Notes: generated from the sequence alone by a model not told the origin. A stretch of DNA of 64,000 nucleotides from JANQOH01 sp965242575 (GCA_965242575.1 OZ251461.1:930001-994000), one strand, 5' to 3'. Counted from the first letter of the stretch, positions 8,345-17,280 are shown. Made by a program: numbers and translations.

Positions 8345-9394
8345 TCAGCCGGACCCGGACGAGGCTTCCAGCCGCGCCAGCAGTTGGGCGCCGTCGGCGC
8401 AGTCGATCACCGACTCGCCGATCTCCTCCAGCCGCGCCGGGTCGCTCACGCCCTCCAGCAGCGCAGCCAGTCGCGCCGCCGTCGCAGCGCCGAACTTCCG
8501 CGCCGCCTGCCGCGCGAGCAGCGCCCGCTCCCGCGCCATGCCGCGCTCCGCAGCCTGCTTCTCGGCGCGCTCAAGGCCGCGCGCAACGCCGCGCGCGACC
8601 TGTTCGTCGACGTACTTGTCGATATTCTCCGCCAGCAACGAACCCATCGCTCCCAGGTCTCCCGCTTCCTCCAGCAGCCGCAGCGTCCCCGCCAGGCCGG
8701 GGTTCTCGGACGCAGCCCGGCTCCGCTCCACCGTCCGCCGCACCCACTCCGCGAACGCGCGCCGCAAACTCTCGTGCTCCGGACCCGCAAGCAGGCGGTC
8801 CAGGTCGCGCAGCGCCGGGGCCATGTCTGAACGCGAACCCCGCTCCAACGCAATCTGCGCCGAAACCGCGTTGCCCTCGGGCAAATCCTCGACGCGCAGC
8901 GCGTGCTCGTCAAGCAGCAGATACCGCTGCCGCGGCTGGAACGGCGCCAGCGCGCCGTCCGCAGCGGCGATCAGGCCGTCCATATCCTCCGCAGCCGACC
9001 ACCGGGTCCGCCCGTTGTAGATGACCACGGGAAGCACCGGCGGCAACCCGCCGCCGGGTTTCACCGCCTCCGCGCGAATGAGTTTGACGTAGGTTTGCGC
9101 GGTGTAGGCCAGAACCCGCGCCGCCATGAACGGGTCCACCGTCGACTGGAACTCCAGCAGGACCAGGAGGTAGAGCCACTCCCGTTCTCCGTCCCCGCGG
9201 TAGCGGACGCGCCACAGCGCGTCGCCCCGGCTGGCGCGCAGGTCGTCGTCGACGTAGTCGGCGGGCGTCTGTTCGAGGCTGGCGAAGTCCAGCCGGGGGG
9301 CGACCCCCGGCGGGGCGAAGCCGCGCAGCAGGTCCTCGACCATCCGGCGATGGTCGAACCAGCGCCGGAACGCCAAGTCGTGAAACTCGCGCAT
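8345..9394 (-). CDS. Rpn family recombination-promoting nuclease, copy 3
   Basis: 349 aa from the ATG at 9394, chosen because it gives the same MREFHDLAFRRW N-terminus as the other copies. The reading frame continues upstream but without homology. The nuclease core is intact. The segment after MGSLLAE is unlike the other two: NIDKYVDEQVARGVARGLER then AEKQAAERGMARERALL, replacing DAHYDALMARARAEGVERG. It is the first gene of the array in the direction of transcription. The different linker suggests recombination between Rpn alleles rather than simple drift. Confidence 0.88.
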   Translation of the reverse strand: MREFHDLAFRRWFDHRRMVEDLLRGFAPPGVAPRLDFASLEQTPADYVDDDLRASRGDALWRVRYRGDGEREWLYLLVLLEFQSTVDPFMAARVLAYTAQTYVKLIRAEAVKPGGGLPPVLPVVIYNGRTRWSAAEDMDGLIAAADGALAPFQPRQRYLLLDEHALRVEDLPEGNAVSAQIALERGSRSDMAPALRDLDRLLAGPEHESLRRAFAEWVRRTVERSRAASENPGLAGTLRLLEEAGDLGAMGSLLAENIDKYVDEQVARGVARGLERAEKQAAERGMARERALLARQAARKFGAATAARLAALLEGVSDPARLEEIGESVIDCADGAQLLARLEASSGSG

Positions 9395-9509
9395 GGCCCA
9401 TGATAACGCGGGCGGCGCCGGACCGGGCGCGCCATCGCCGCCCGCGTCCCGAAGCACGGATCGAAGCCGCCGCGGAGCTGCGGGCGTCCCGTGCGAAGGA
9501 CGGAACGGC

Positions 9510-9543
9510 GCGCCCCCGCCCCCGAAGACAGGGGCGGGGGCGC
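9510..9543 (-). terminator. GC-rich hairpin after lipoprotein 1
   Basis: A 13-bp perfect stem (9510-9522 with 9531-9543) and 8-nt loop sits about 30 bp beyond the stop of the minus-strand lipoprotein gene. There is no strong T-run, so it is an inferred terminator or transcript-stabilising hairpin. Confidence 0.5.
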
Positions 9544-9574
9544 CGGCTCGCGTTTCCGCGGCGATGCGGGCCGA

Positions 9575-10939
9575 TCAGTCGGCGTATTGGGCCTGGAAGG
9601 TTCCGACGAAGGAGCTGTTCCCGCCGCTGACGGGGGCGGTCACGCCGAAGGTCCCCGCGGCGTCGGTGGGAACGCGCGCGCCGCCGCGCTTGGGCTCGGG
9701 GTCGCCGTGGTTGCCGAAGAACTGGCCGCCCCAATCGCCGTCGTAGTTCGCCCCGGCGTAGGTCATGTTCGCTTCTCCCGTGAACGCGCCGGGACCGGCC
9801 CCGGGCGCGACCAGCGAGGCCGAGCCGAGACGGATCGTGGGGTTCCCGGGCAGGGGGTGGGCCGCATCGCCCGCCCTCATGCCGGTGATACTCCCGGAGA
9901 TGCTCCCCTCGCCGCCGCCGCGGCCGAAATTGGCGGTGAGGGTCGCGCGCCCCGTCCAGAAGAGGTTGTGCGTGCGCGGGCGGCCCGAAGTGTCTTCGGC
10001 GTAGGACAGGAGCCCATCGGCCCGGCCCGTATAATACGCCTCTCCGGTCAGCGTCCACAACTGGTTGATGTCGAAGGGCGCGCCGCCGTCGGCGAAGACG
10101 CCGAAAGCGGCGTCGAATCCGTTGCTCGCCCTGTACCACCACATTCCGGTCGCCAACCAGTCGGTGCGCGGTGAGGGGCCGACGACGTTGGCGCGGGCGA
10201 GCAGGCGCAGCTGCCCGCCGGGGACGGCGGCGCGGAAGAGCGCCCCGTTCTTCGCGCCGGTCCGGCTCCAGCGGGTGAAGTAGCCCGAGGCCTGGTTCGG
10301 CGCCTGGCTGTCGACCGACCAGTGCGTGAGCGAACCGGGACTTCCGCCCGAGGTCGCCGGGCGGTCCGCATGGCGAAGCTCGACATGGTATTGCGGGCCG
10401 CCGATGCCCCACAGGACCTTCGCATGGACCCTGTCGTCGACCTCGCCGGAGGCGCCTCGCGAGGATTGCGACACGCCGCTGGCCGCATGGTAGGTGACGC
10501 GCGAATTCTGCTGCGGCGTGCCGATGTTCAGCGCCGTCTCCTGCCAGAAGGCGGCCGGGTCGGGGCGCACGAGGGTGTAGGGCGCGGAGCGGGTGTAAAC
10601 CGCCGTCGTCCGGGCGAAGGAGGGCCGGAGTCCGGCCGCCATCCGGACGTGGTTGGCCGGAACGGAGGCGCGTTCGGCGACCGAGACGAGGTCGGTGTGC
10701 TCCGCGCCCGGACCGTTCCGCTCGTCCTCGGTGGGCGTCCAGTTCGCCCGCTCCCGGGTGAACCCCGGCAGAAGCTGGGCCGGGGTATGGATCGGAGCGG
10801 ACAGGCGCGCCTCGTCGGGCAGCGCGCTTCCGGCGCCGCCCCGCATGACCACGTCCTTGCCGCAGGCGGAGAGCAGGACCGCCAGGACGGCCGCCGCGGC
10901 GGCGCCCCCGATGGCGGGATTCCGGTGTTTCAGCGTCAT
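9575..10939 (-). CDS. TbpB-like surface lipoprotein 1
   Basis: 454 aa from the ATG at 10939, which has an AAAGGAG site 10 nt upstream. The signal peptide ends VLLSACGKD, with lipobox Cys26. The body resembles transferrin-binding-protein-B-type beta-barrel lipoproteins: repeated strands of the type GEAYYTGRADGLLSY and a C-terminal domain with DGDWGGQFFGNHGDPE and TFGVTAPVSGGNSSFVGTF. Family knowledge: these are outer-membrane lipoproteins, often exported by Slam, that bind host or environmental ligands or act as solute-binding partners. No TonB receptor or Slam gene is in the window, so the ligand is unknown. It is the most divergent of the first four copies at the C-terminus (ends QAQYAD). 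Confidence 0.75.
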   Translation of the reverse strand: MTLKHRNPAIGGAAAAAVLAVLLSACGKDVVMRGGAGSALPDEARLSAPIHTPAQLLPGFTRERANWTPTEDERNGPGAEHTDLVSVAERASVPANHVRMAAGLRPSFARTTAVYTRSAPYTLVRPDPAAFWQETALNIGTPQQNSRVTYHAASGVSQSSRGASGEVDDRVHAKVLWGIGGPQYHVELRHADRPATSGGSPGSLTHWSVDSQAPNQASGYFTRWSRTGAKNGALFRAAVPGGQLRLLARANVVGPSPRTDWLATGMWWYRASNGFDAAFGVFADGGAPFDINQLWTLTGEAYYTGRADGLLSYAEDTSGRPRTHNLFWTGRATLTANFGRGGGEGSISGSITGMRAGDAAHPLPGNPTIRLGSASLVAPGAGPGAFTGEANMTYAGANYDGDWGGQFFGNHGDPEPKRGGARVPTDAAGTFGVTAPVSGGNSSFVGTFQAQYAD

Positions 10940-10996
10940 GGTTCTCGTGCTCCTTTCCTGCCGCCCGGGGCGGCGTTGCGTCGTGCGCTCGCCGGC

Positions 10997-11024
10997 GCGG
11001 CCCCGCCCCGGAGGACGGGGCCGC
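10997..11024 (-). terminator. Hairpin after lipoprotein 2
   Basis: A 9-bp stem GCGGCCCCG / CGGGGCCGC with a 10-nt loop lies directly after the lipoprotein 2 stop on the minus strand. A similar but imperfect stem occurs near 13925-13958 after lipoprotein 3's start region, so the hairpin belongs to the amplified unit. Confidence 0.45.
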
Positions 11025-11030
11025 CGCCGG

Positions 11031-12434
11031 TCAGCGGTGGACCTCAAAGGTTCCGACGAAGCTGCTGCCCTCGCCCGCGGTCACGCCGAACGTTCCCGCG
11101 GCGGAGGACGGCTGCGCGTCCGCGCCCGTGGCGCCGGCGGCCGCGTTGCCGAAGAACTGGCCGCCCCATCCGCCGCTGTAGCTTTCCCCGGCATAGGTCA
11201 TGCTCGCGGCGCCCTCGAAGTTGGAGCGCGGCAGAGCGAAGCCCAGGCCCGAGCCGGCGCCGGCGCCCAGCGAGGCTTCGCCGAGGGCGATCTCGGGCAG
11301 CCCCAGCATGTACTCGCCGCCCGACTTCATGCCGTAAATGCGCCCGGAGACGGACCCGTCGCCGCGCGTGGAGCCGAAATCGGCGGTAAGGCGCGCGTCG
11401 CCCGAGAAGAGGAGGTTGATCCCCGGGAAGGAGGCGGCGCGCACGTCGCGCAGCGCGTATCCGTGGGAGAACACGCCGTGGGCCACGCCGGTGTAGGTCG
11501 CCGTTCCGGCCAGAGGCCGAATGTCGTTGCGATCGAAAGGGTCGCCCCCGTCGGCGAAGACGCCGAAGGACGTATAGGGCGCCGTCGTCGTCCGGGTCCA
11601 CCACATGCCGGTCGCCAGCCAGTCGGTGTCCCGCCAGGTGGTCCGGTCCGTGCGCACGATGAGTCGCAGCTGCCCGCCGGGGATGTTCTGGTTGAACTCT
11701 CTCGCGCGCTCCCCGTCGGCTCCGGTCCAGCTGGGAGCGACCGGATCGCTTCCGGCGGTCGGGCTGTAGGACCTGGGCCTGGTGTCGATGGACCAGTGCG
11801 TGAGCCGGCCGGGCGCGAGAGGATTGCCGGCGTAGCGGAGCTCCACGTGGTAGGTGGGCCGGTTGTCGGAGTAGAGGCCCGGCGGTATCGCATCGATCTC
11901 CGCGTGGACCCGGTCGTGGACGCCGCCGCCGGCGCTCCGCGAGGATTGCGACACGCCGCTGGACGCCCGGTAGGTGACCAGGCGTTTCTGCGCCTCCGCG
12001 CCGGAGTCGGTCGCGGATTCCTGCCAGAAGGCGTCGTTGTCGGGACGCACGCGGGTGTAGGGCGCCGGTCGGGTGTAACTCGCGCCGTCCTGGGCGAAGG
12101 AGGGCCGGAGCCCGGCCGCGGCCGCCACCTTCACGGGGTCGATTTGCGCGCGTTCGGCGACCGAGACGAGGTCCGTGTACTCCCTGTTCGAACCCGTCCG
12201 CTCGGCCGCGGTGGGCGTCCAGTTCGCCCGCTCCCGGACCCACGCCGGCAGCCGCTGCTGGACCGAAGGCAAGGGAACGCCGCCCCTCAGGAAAAGGCGC
12301 TCCTCGGCGGGCGGGGCGTCCTCGCCGCCGCCGCCCGTCACCGTCACGCTCTTGCCGCAGGCGGCCAGCAGGGCCGCGAGGGCCGCCGCCGCCGCGGCGC
12401 GCGCGATGGCGGATTTCGACAGTGTCGCTTTCAT
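11031..12434 (-). CDS. TbpB-like surface lipoprotein 2
   Basis: 467 aa from the ATG at 12434. The lipoprotein signal ends LLAACGKS (Cys26), followed by the glycine spacer VTVTGGGGEDAPP. It has the shared array architecture: RERANWTPTAAE near residue 65, RPSFAQDGASYTRPAPYTRV, DTDWLATGMWWTRTT, FGVFADGGDPF, and a C-terminal barrel motif SGGWGGQFFGNAAAGATGAD ending FVGTFEVHR. Its N-terminal 70 residues and last 60 are nearly identical to lipoprotein 3, while the middle differs. That mosaic pattern suggests exchange between copies. Its role is probably as a surface-exposed binding lipoprotein; the ligand is unknown. Confidence 0.77.
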   Translation of the reverse strand: MKATLSKSAIARAAAAAALAALLAACGKSVTVTGGGGEDAPPAEERLFLRGGVPLPSVQQRLPAWVRERANWTPTAAERTGSNREYTDLVSVAERAQIDPVKVAAAAGLRPSFAQDGASYTRPAPYTRVRPDNDAFWQESATDSGAEAQKRLVTYRASSGVSQSSRSAGGGVHDRVHAEIDAIPPGLYSDNRPTYHVELRYAGNPLAPGRLTHWSIDTRPRSYSPTAGSDPVAPSWTGADGERAREFNQNIPGGQLRLIVRTDRTTWRDTDWLATGMWWTRTTTAPYTSFGVFADGGDPFDRNDIRPLAGTATYTGVAHGVFSHGYALRDVRAASFPGINLLFSGDARLTADFGSTRGDGSVSGRIYGMKSGGEYMLGLPEIALGEASLGAGAGSGLGFALPRSNFEGAASMTYAGESYSGGWGGQFFGNAAAGATGADAQPSSAAGTFGVTAGEGSSFVGTFEVHR

Positions 12435-12493
12435 TGTTTCGTGCTCCTCTTCATGTTCGCGCCGCCGGCGCCCTTGCGGGAGGGCGTTGCCGG

Positions 12494-13873
12494 TCAGCGA
12501 TGGACCTCGAAGGTTCCGAGGAAACTGCTGCCCACGCCCGCGGTCACGCCGAAGGTTCCCGCGGCGGAGGACGGCTGCTCGTCCGCGCCCGTGGCGCCGG
12601 CGGCCGCGTTGCCGAAGAACTGGCCGCCCCATCCGCCGCTATAGGTCTGCCCGGCATACGTCAGGCTCGCGGCGCCGGCGAAGCCCGGGTACACCGCCGC
12701 GCCCGGCCTGCCCAGCGAGGCGTCGCCGAGGGCGATCTCGGGCAGCCCCGGCATGTACCGGTCGCCCGCCTTCATGCCGTAAATGCGCCCGGAGACCGAC
12801 CCGTGGGCCAGGGCGTCGCCGAAATCGGCGGTGAGGCTCGCGGTCCCCGAGAAGAGGACGTTGACCCCCGGGAAGGTGCTGGCCCGCACGTCGCTCGACG
12901 CTCCGTGGGAGAAGACGCCGTGGGCCGCGCCGGTGTAGGTCGCCGTTCCGGCCAGGGACGGAAACCTCGGGTGGCTGAAAGGGTCGCCGCCGTCGGCGAA
13001 GACGCCGAACGACGAATAGGGCGCGGCCGTCGTCCGGGTCCACCACATTCCGGTCGCCAGCCAGTCGGTGTCCGCGGCGTCGGCCCGGTCCGAGCGAACG
13101 ATGAGTTTCAGGGCGCCGCCGGGGATGTTCTGGCTGAACTCGCGCGCGCGCGCCCCGTCGGGTCCGTCCCACCTGGTCCAGCTGGGGAGCAGATGCGTGC
13201 CTCCGAACGGGCTGTTGGGCGGCGGCGTGTTGTCGATGGACCAGTGCGTGAGCGCGCCGGGCGCGTCCGGGACGCCGCCGTACCGGAGCTCCACGCGGGT
13301 GGTGAGCTTGTTGCCGAAGAGCGGATCTATCGCGCCGATCTCCACGTGGACCCGGTCGTGGACGCTGCCGCCGGCGCCCCGCGAGGATTGCGACACGCCG
13401 CTGGACGCGAAGTAGTTGACCCGCGACGCCTGCGCGCCGGTGTCGGACGCGTGCTCCTGCCAGAAGGCGCCGTAGTCGGGACGCAGGCGGGTGTAGGGCG
13501 CCGACCGGGTGTAACTCGCCGTGTTCTGGGCGAACGAGGGCCGGAGCCCGGCCGCGGCGGCCACCTTCGCGGGATCGATGATCTGGCGCTGGTTGAGCGG
13601 GATGAGGTCCGTGTACCGCCTGTCCGGACCCGCCCGCTGGGCCGCGGTGGGCGTCCAGTTCGCCCGCTCCCGGACCCACCCCGGCAGCTGCTGCCGGACC
13701 GAAGGCAGCGGAACGCCGCCCCTCAGGAAAAGGCGCTCCTCGGCGGGCGGGGCGTCCTCGCCGCCGCCGCCGCCCGTCACCGTCACGCTCTTGCCGCAGG
13801 CGGAGAGCAGGGCCGCGAGGACCGCCGCCGCGGCGGCGCGCGCGATGGCGGGATTCCGATGTTTCGTCGTCAT
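12494..13873 (-). CDS. TbpB-like surface lipoprotein 3
   Basis: 459 aa. An ATG at 13882 is in frame but only 1 nt from the AAGGAG site. The ATG at 13873 has 10-nt spacing and matches the start of the paralogues (MTTKHRNPAIARAAAA), so it is preferred. The lipobox is LLSACGKS, Cys26. The central landmarks match lipoprotein 2 (NTASYTRSAPYTRLRPD, ADTDWLATGMWWTRTTAAP, FGVFADGGDPF). The C-terminal barrel is almost identical to lipoprotein 2 (GQFFGNAAAGATGADEQPSS). It belongs to the same co-directional group, with spacers of 60-130 bp that could allow one transcript or several. Confidence 0.77.
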   Translation of the reverse strand: MTTKHRNPAIARAAAAAVLAALLSACGKSVTVTGGGGGEDAPPAEERLFLRGGVPLPSVRQQLPGWVRERANWTPTAAQRAGPDRRYTDLIPLNQRQIIDPAKVAAAAGLRPSFAQNTASYTRSAPYTRLRPDYGAFWQEHASDTGAQASRVNYFASSGVSQSSRGAGGSVHDRVHVEIGAIDPLFGNKLTTRVELRYGGVPDAPGALTHWSIDNTPPPNSPFGGTHLLPSWTRWDGPDGARAREFSQNIPGGALKLIVRSDRADAADTDWLATGMWWTRTTAAPYSSFGVFADGGDPFSHPRFPSLAGTATYTGAAHGVFSHGASSDVRASTFPGVNVLFSGTASLTADFGDALAHGSVSGRIYGMKAGDRYMPGLPEIALGDASLGRPGAAVYPGFAGAASLTYAGQTYSGGWGGQFFGNAAAGATGADEQPSSAAGTFGVTAGVGSSFLGTFEVHR

Positions 13874-14005
13874 GTTCCTCATGCTCCTTTCATGGTCGCC
13901 CGGAGGCGGTATTGCGGGATTGCCGGCGCGGCCCCGCCCCGGAGGACGGGACCGGCGCCGATCGGCGATGGGACTCGAGGTCGGGGTAGTCGATGTCTAT
14001 CCGCA

Positions 14006-15382
14006 TCAGCCGGGGGCGGGACCGGCGCCGATCGGCGGTGGGACCCCGCGATGGACCTCGAAGGTTCCGATGAAGCTGCGGCCCTCGCTCGCGCTCGCGC
14101 CGAAGGTCCCCGCGGCGGAGGAGGGATGCGCGGCCGCGCCCGTAGCGCCGGCGGCCGCGTTGCCGAAGAACTGGCCGCCCCATTGGCCCCTCCAGCTCTG
14201 TTCGGCATACTCCATAGCGGTGAAGCCCCTGAACGTGCCGGTGCGCTCCCAGTCACTGCCGTTTATCGAGCCTTCGCGGAGGGTAATCGCGGGGAGCCCC
14301 GGCAGGGACACGCGGCCCGCCCTCATGTCGTGAATCCTTCCGGAGACGGCCCCGAAGGCCGAAGCGTCGCCGAAATCGGCGGCGAGGGTCGCGCGCGCCT
14401 GGAAGGGAACGTTGCGGTCGGCGCCCGCGTCCCTGTAGGAGAAGACGCCGTGGGCTCCGCCGGTGTAGGTCGCCGTTCCGGCCAGTTGCCGAGCGCGCGC
14501 CTGGACATGGACCGGGTCGCCTCCGTCGGCGAAGACGCCGAAAGCCGCGTGGGGCGCGTTCTCCGTGGACGACCACCACATTCCGGTCGCCAGCCAGTCG
14601 GTGTCCGCGGCGCCGGTCCGGTCCGTGCGCACGATGAGTTTCAGATTCCCGCCGGGGATGGATTCGCTGAATACGCCCCCGTGCGTCCCGTCGGGTCCGG
14701 TCCAGCGGGTGAAATAGTCGTGACCATCGCTGTCGAGGAGCCAGTCCGCGAGCGAACCGGCCTCTTCCGGGTCGCTGGCGTACCGGAGCCCCACGCGAAA
14801 GGTGGGCCGGTCGCCGCGCCAGCCGACCTCCGCGTGGACCCTGTCTCCGGAACGCGAGGAGCGGCCCCGCGAGGATTGCGACACGCCGCTGGCCGCCCAG
14901 TACAGGACCTTCTCCTTCGGCAGGTCCTCCGGATCCGGCGGGTCCAGGTCCCTGTCGCGCGCATCTTCGCGCCAGAAGGCGCCCTGGTTGGGACTCAGGC
15001 GGATGTAGGGCGGCGGTCGGGTGTAAGTCGTGCCGTCAAAGGCGAACGAGGGCCGGCGGTGTCTGGCCGCGTACGACAAGCTCGCCGTCGGAATGGCGGC
15101 GCGTTCGGCGACCGAGAGGAGGTCGGTGTACGCCGCCACGCCCGAGGTCGCCCGATCGACCGCGGTGGGCGTCCGGTTCGCGTTCAGCCGGATCCAGTTC
15201 GGCAGTTCCGCCCGCGCGACATGCGCCGGAGCGGCGAACAGGCGCTCCTCGGTGGGCAGGGCGGTATCGCCGCCGCCGCCGCTCACCGTCACGCTCTTGC
15301 CGCCGCAGGCGGCCAGCAGGGCCGCGAGGACGGCCGCCGCCGCGGCGCGCGCGATGGCGGATTTCGACAGTGTCGCTTTCAT
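14006..15382 (-). CDS. TbpB-like surface lipoprotein 4
   Basis: 458 aa from the ATG at 15382. Its start (MKATLSKSAIARAAAA) is the same as lipoprotein 2, with lipobox LLAACGGKS, Cys26. The array landmarks are conserved: ADTDWLATGMWWSSTE, FGVFADGGDPV, TATYTGGAHGVFSY, RGQWGGQFFGNAAAGATGAA. Unlike its neighbours it reads past the FEVHR ending into GVPPPIGAGPAPG, because the usual stop codon is missing and translation continues into a short duplicated intergenic segment (a 26-bp sequence occurs near 13948 and again near 14017). I infer loss of the ancestral stop by recombination in the spacer. Confidence 0.75.
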   Translation of the reverse strand: MKATLSKSAIARAAAAAVLAALLAACGGKSVTVSGGGGDTALPTEERLFAAPAHVARAELPNWIRLNANRTPTAVDRATSGVAAYTDLLSVAERAAIPTASLSYAARHRRPSFAFDGTTYTRPPPYIRLSPNQGAFWREDARDRDLDPPDPEDLPKEKVLYWAASGVSQSSRGRSSRSGDRVHAEVGWRGDRPTFRVGLRYASDPEEAGSLADWLLDSDGHDYFTRWTGPDGTHGGVFSESIPGGNLKLIVRTDRTGAADTDWLATGMWWSSTENAPHAAFGVFADGGDPVHVQARARQLAGTATYTGGAHGVFSYRDAGADRNVPFQARATLAADFGDASAFGAVSGRIHDMRAGRVSLPGLPAITLREGSINGSDWERTGTFRGFTAMEYAEQSWRGQWGGQFFGNAAAGATGAAAHPSSAAGTFGASASEGRSFIGTFEVHRGVPPPIGAGPAPG

Positions 15383-15407
15383 CTTTTCGATTTCCTTTCT
15401 GCTCTTT

Positions 15408-15441
15408 CCCCGCCGTTCCCGTTCCTGCGAGAACGGCGGGG
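15408..15441 (-). terminator. Hairpin after lipoprotein 5
   Basis: An 11-bp perfect stem (15408-15418 with 15431-15441) and 12-nt loop lies 38 bp past the lipoprotein 5 stop and just upstream of lipoprotein 4. It lacks a U-tract. It would separate the two lipoprotein transcription units. Confidence 0.5.
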
Positions 15442-15478
15442 AGGGTTATGCGAACGTCGTTTCGCGGTCGTTCCGGCG

Positions 15479-16840
15479 TTACCTGTGCGCGCCGAAGGCG
15501 CCGATGAGGGTCCGGCTCGACGCGCCGCTCCCCGTCGTGGCGCCGAAGGTCCCGGCGACCGAGCCCGGAAGTGCATCGGCGCCCGTGGCGTCGTCGGCGG
15601 GGTTGCCGAAGAATTGCGCTCCCCAACTGCCCGACCAGTAGAGGTTATCGAACGTCATCCGCGCCTGGCTGGCGATCTGGTAGCCGACCTGGCTGGGCGG
15701 CCCGACCACCGCCTCCCGGAGCGTCAGGGTCGGGTTTCCGGCGAGGTCCTCGCCGCCCGCGGCGAAGCCGTCGATGGTCCCCGAGAGCGTCCCGTAAGCT
15801 TCGGGGCCGTAGTTCTCGCGCACCGCCGCCGAGCCGAAATCGGCGGTCAGGCTCGCGTCCGCCTCGAAGAAGTCGTTCGTGCGGGTTCCCGCGACGACGC
15901 GGGAATACACGCCCGACGCGTCCCCGGTGTAGGTCGCCGAGCCGACCAGCGGGGCGGGGACGAAGAAGGCGTAGGCGTCGAACGGGTCGCCGCCGGTGGC
16001 GAACACGCCGAAGCGGTGTTCGGCGGTGGAGCCGGCCGGGGGAGTCCGCGCCCACAGGCCGGTGGCGAGCCAATCGGTGTCGTCCGCATCGGCGATGTCG
16101 GTGGTGACGGCGAGCCACAGGTCGCCGGCGGTGGAGCTGGCGCGGAAGATCGCGCCCTTCTCGCCGTCGGCGCTCCAGCGCCCACTGCTCGGGGCCGGGG
16201 TCACGGTCTCCGTCGCCGAACCCAGCTGGAAGGTCACCTCGTCCGCCTCGCTGTCGAACGTCCAGCTTTCGGCCACGGCGCGGTCCCAGGGGACCGAGAC
16301 GTAGCCGACCTTGTAGGTGACGTTCCCGTCGTCGTCGTGGCCGAGAGCGACGGCGATGGCGTCCTCGTTGACGTACGAGCCGCGTTCGGACTGGGTGATT
16401 CCGGCGTCGGCGAAGAGGAAGGCGTGGTCCCAATTGAAGAGCGATTCCTCCCGCCACAGGCCGCTGGCGTCGCGCCGGTCGAAGGCGCCGGCGCACGGGC
16501 CGTCGGCGCAGCGGTAGCGCCGCCCGACGTCGCCGGCGCGCGGGCGCATGCCCGCGGCCTTCGCCATCTGCGCCGCCGAGAGCGCGGCGCGCTCCGCCGC
16601 GGTGACGAGGGTTACGCGGTCCGCGCCGGTCCCGACTCCGTCGCCGAGGATGCCCCAGGCGGCCGCGGCGCGGGCCGCCGACCCGCCGCCGCCGGCGCTC
16701 AGCCGGTCCTCGGTGGGCAGGGCGCCGCCGCCGGCGCCGCCGCCGCTCACGACCACATCGCCGCCGCAGGCGGAGAGCGCGACGATGGCCGACGCCGCGG
16801 CCAGGAGCCCGAGCCTGCGGGCGAATTTCAGTGCGATCAT
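15479..16840 (-). CDS. TbpB-like surface lipoprotein 5
   Basis: 453 aa from the ATG at 16840, which has GGAAAGGAGG upstream; an in-frame ATG at 16882 lies before the ribosome site and is rejected. The signal ends IVALSACGGD (Cys25). Compared with copies 1-4 the N-terminal half is divergent (RVTLVTAAERAALSAAQMA). It keeps DTDWLATGLWA, FGVFATGGDPF, SGSWGAQFFGNPADDATGAD and ends TLIGAFGAHR. With lipoprotein 6 it forms a second subfamily sharing the MIAL N-terminus, a promoter and a following hicB. It is probably a surface lipoprotein with a different ligand from copies 1-4. Confidence 0.75.
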   Translation of the reverse strand: MIALKFARRLGLLAAASAIVALSACGGDVVVSGGGAGGGALPTEDRLSAGGGGSAARAAAAWGILGDGVGTGADRVTLVTAAERAALSAAQMAKAAGMRPRAGDVGRRYRCADGPCAGAFDRRDASGLWREESLFNWDHAFLFADAGITQSERGSYVNEDAIAVALGHDDDGNVTYKVGYVSVPWDRAVAESWTFDSEADEVTFQLGSATETVTPAPSSGRWSADGEKGAIFRASSTAGDLWLAVTTDIADADDTDWLATGLWARTPPAGSTAEHRFGVFATGGDPFDAYAFFVPAPLVGSATYTGDASGVYSRVVAGTRTNDFFEADASLTADFGSAAVRENYGPEAYGTLSGTIDGFAAGGEDLAGNPTLTLREAVVGPPSQVGYQIASQARMTFDNLYWSGSWGAQFFGNPADDATGADALPGSVAGTFGATTGSGASSRTLIGAFGAHR

Positions 16841-16869
16841 GGGATATCCTCCTTTCCGGACGGTCGCCG

Positions 16870-16898
16870 ACCATAGCGCCAACCGGCCCGAATGTCAA
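16870..16898 (-). promoter_or_regulatory. Promoter of lipoprotein 5
   Basis: TTGACA (16893-16898) and TATGGT (16870-16875), spacing 17 bp, on the minus strand about 30 bp upstream of the start. The same block recurs upstream of lipoprotein 6 with one or two differences. Confidence 0.65.
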
Positions 16899-17070
16899 GG
16901 GAAAACCGCCGTTCGCAAGCGAACTCCTATAAAGATTCGCAAAACTCGCGCGTTCCCGCCGCGCCGGCCCGCCGGGCGTCCTCTTGACCGGCTTGCCGCC
17001 GGCGCTCCATGCTTCGGCGATCCGGGGCGCGGCTTCGCCCCGCGCGGATCGACGGGAAGGGAGGCGCGCA

Positions 17071-17280
17071 ATGCAACTTGCGGTGGTGCTGATACCGGCT
17101 TCGGAAGGAGGGTTCGTCGCCGTGAACCCCGAAACGGGCACGACGACCCAGGGAGCGACCGTCGAGGAGGCCCTGGCCAACCTGCGCGAGGCGACTGAAC
17201 TTTACCTGGAGGAATTTCCTTTCGATCCGTCGGGGACGCCGCTGCTCACGACCATCGATGTCAAGCCGCGCGCCGCGTAG
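17071..17280 (+). CDS. hicB: HicB-family antitoxin
   Basis: 69 aa from the ATG at 17071, preceded by GGGAAGGGAGG. The sequence is a short HicB partial RNase-H-like fold: a first strand MQLAVVLIPASEGGFVAVNP, then GTTTQGATVEEALANLREAT and LYLEEFP. It lacks the extra C-terminal DNA-binding domain of long HicB proteins. It overlaps the following hicA by 23 bp, so the order is antitoxin then toxin with translational coupling. The expected role is to neutralise HicA and autoregulate the pair. It sits between two divergent or convergent lipoprotein genes. Confidence 0.88.
   Translation: MQLAVVLIPASEGGFVAVNPETGTTTQGATVEEALANLREATELYLEEFPFDPSGTPLLTTIDVKPRAA

Larger units (their letters stand above)
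6152..9394. repeat. Tandem repeat of Rpn gene, three units of about 1.07 kb
   Basis: Three head-to-tail copies with near-identical coding sequence and conserved spacers (7229-7273 and 8300-8344 share the same sequence apart from one or two bases). Divergence is concentrated in the charged linker region of each gene. Such a repeat can expand or contract by homologous recombination. Confidence 0.85.

Noticed and set aside
2741..8830. Very long plus-strand open frame of about 2029 codons
   Set aside because: Only the first 115 codons have homology. The rest is Arg-rich antisense of the RiPP, protease and Rpn genes and is open only because stops are rare at this GC content.
12422..16876. Plus-strand open frame of about 1484 codons across the lipoproteins
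   Set aside because: Antisense shadow of lipoproteins 3-5; repetitive because the genes beneath it are paralogous.
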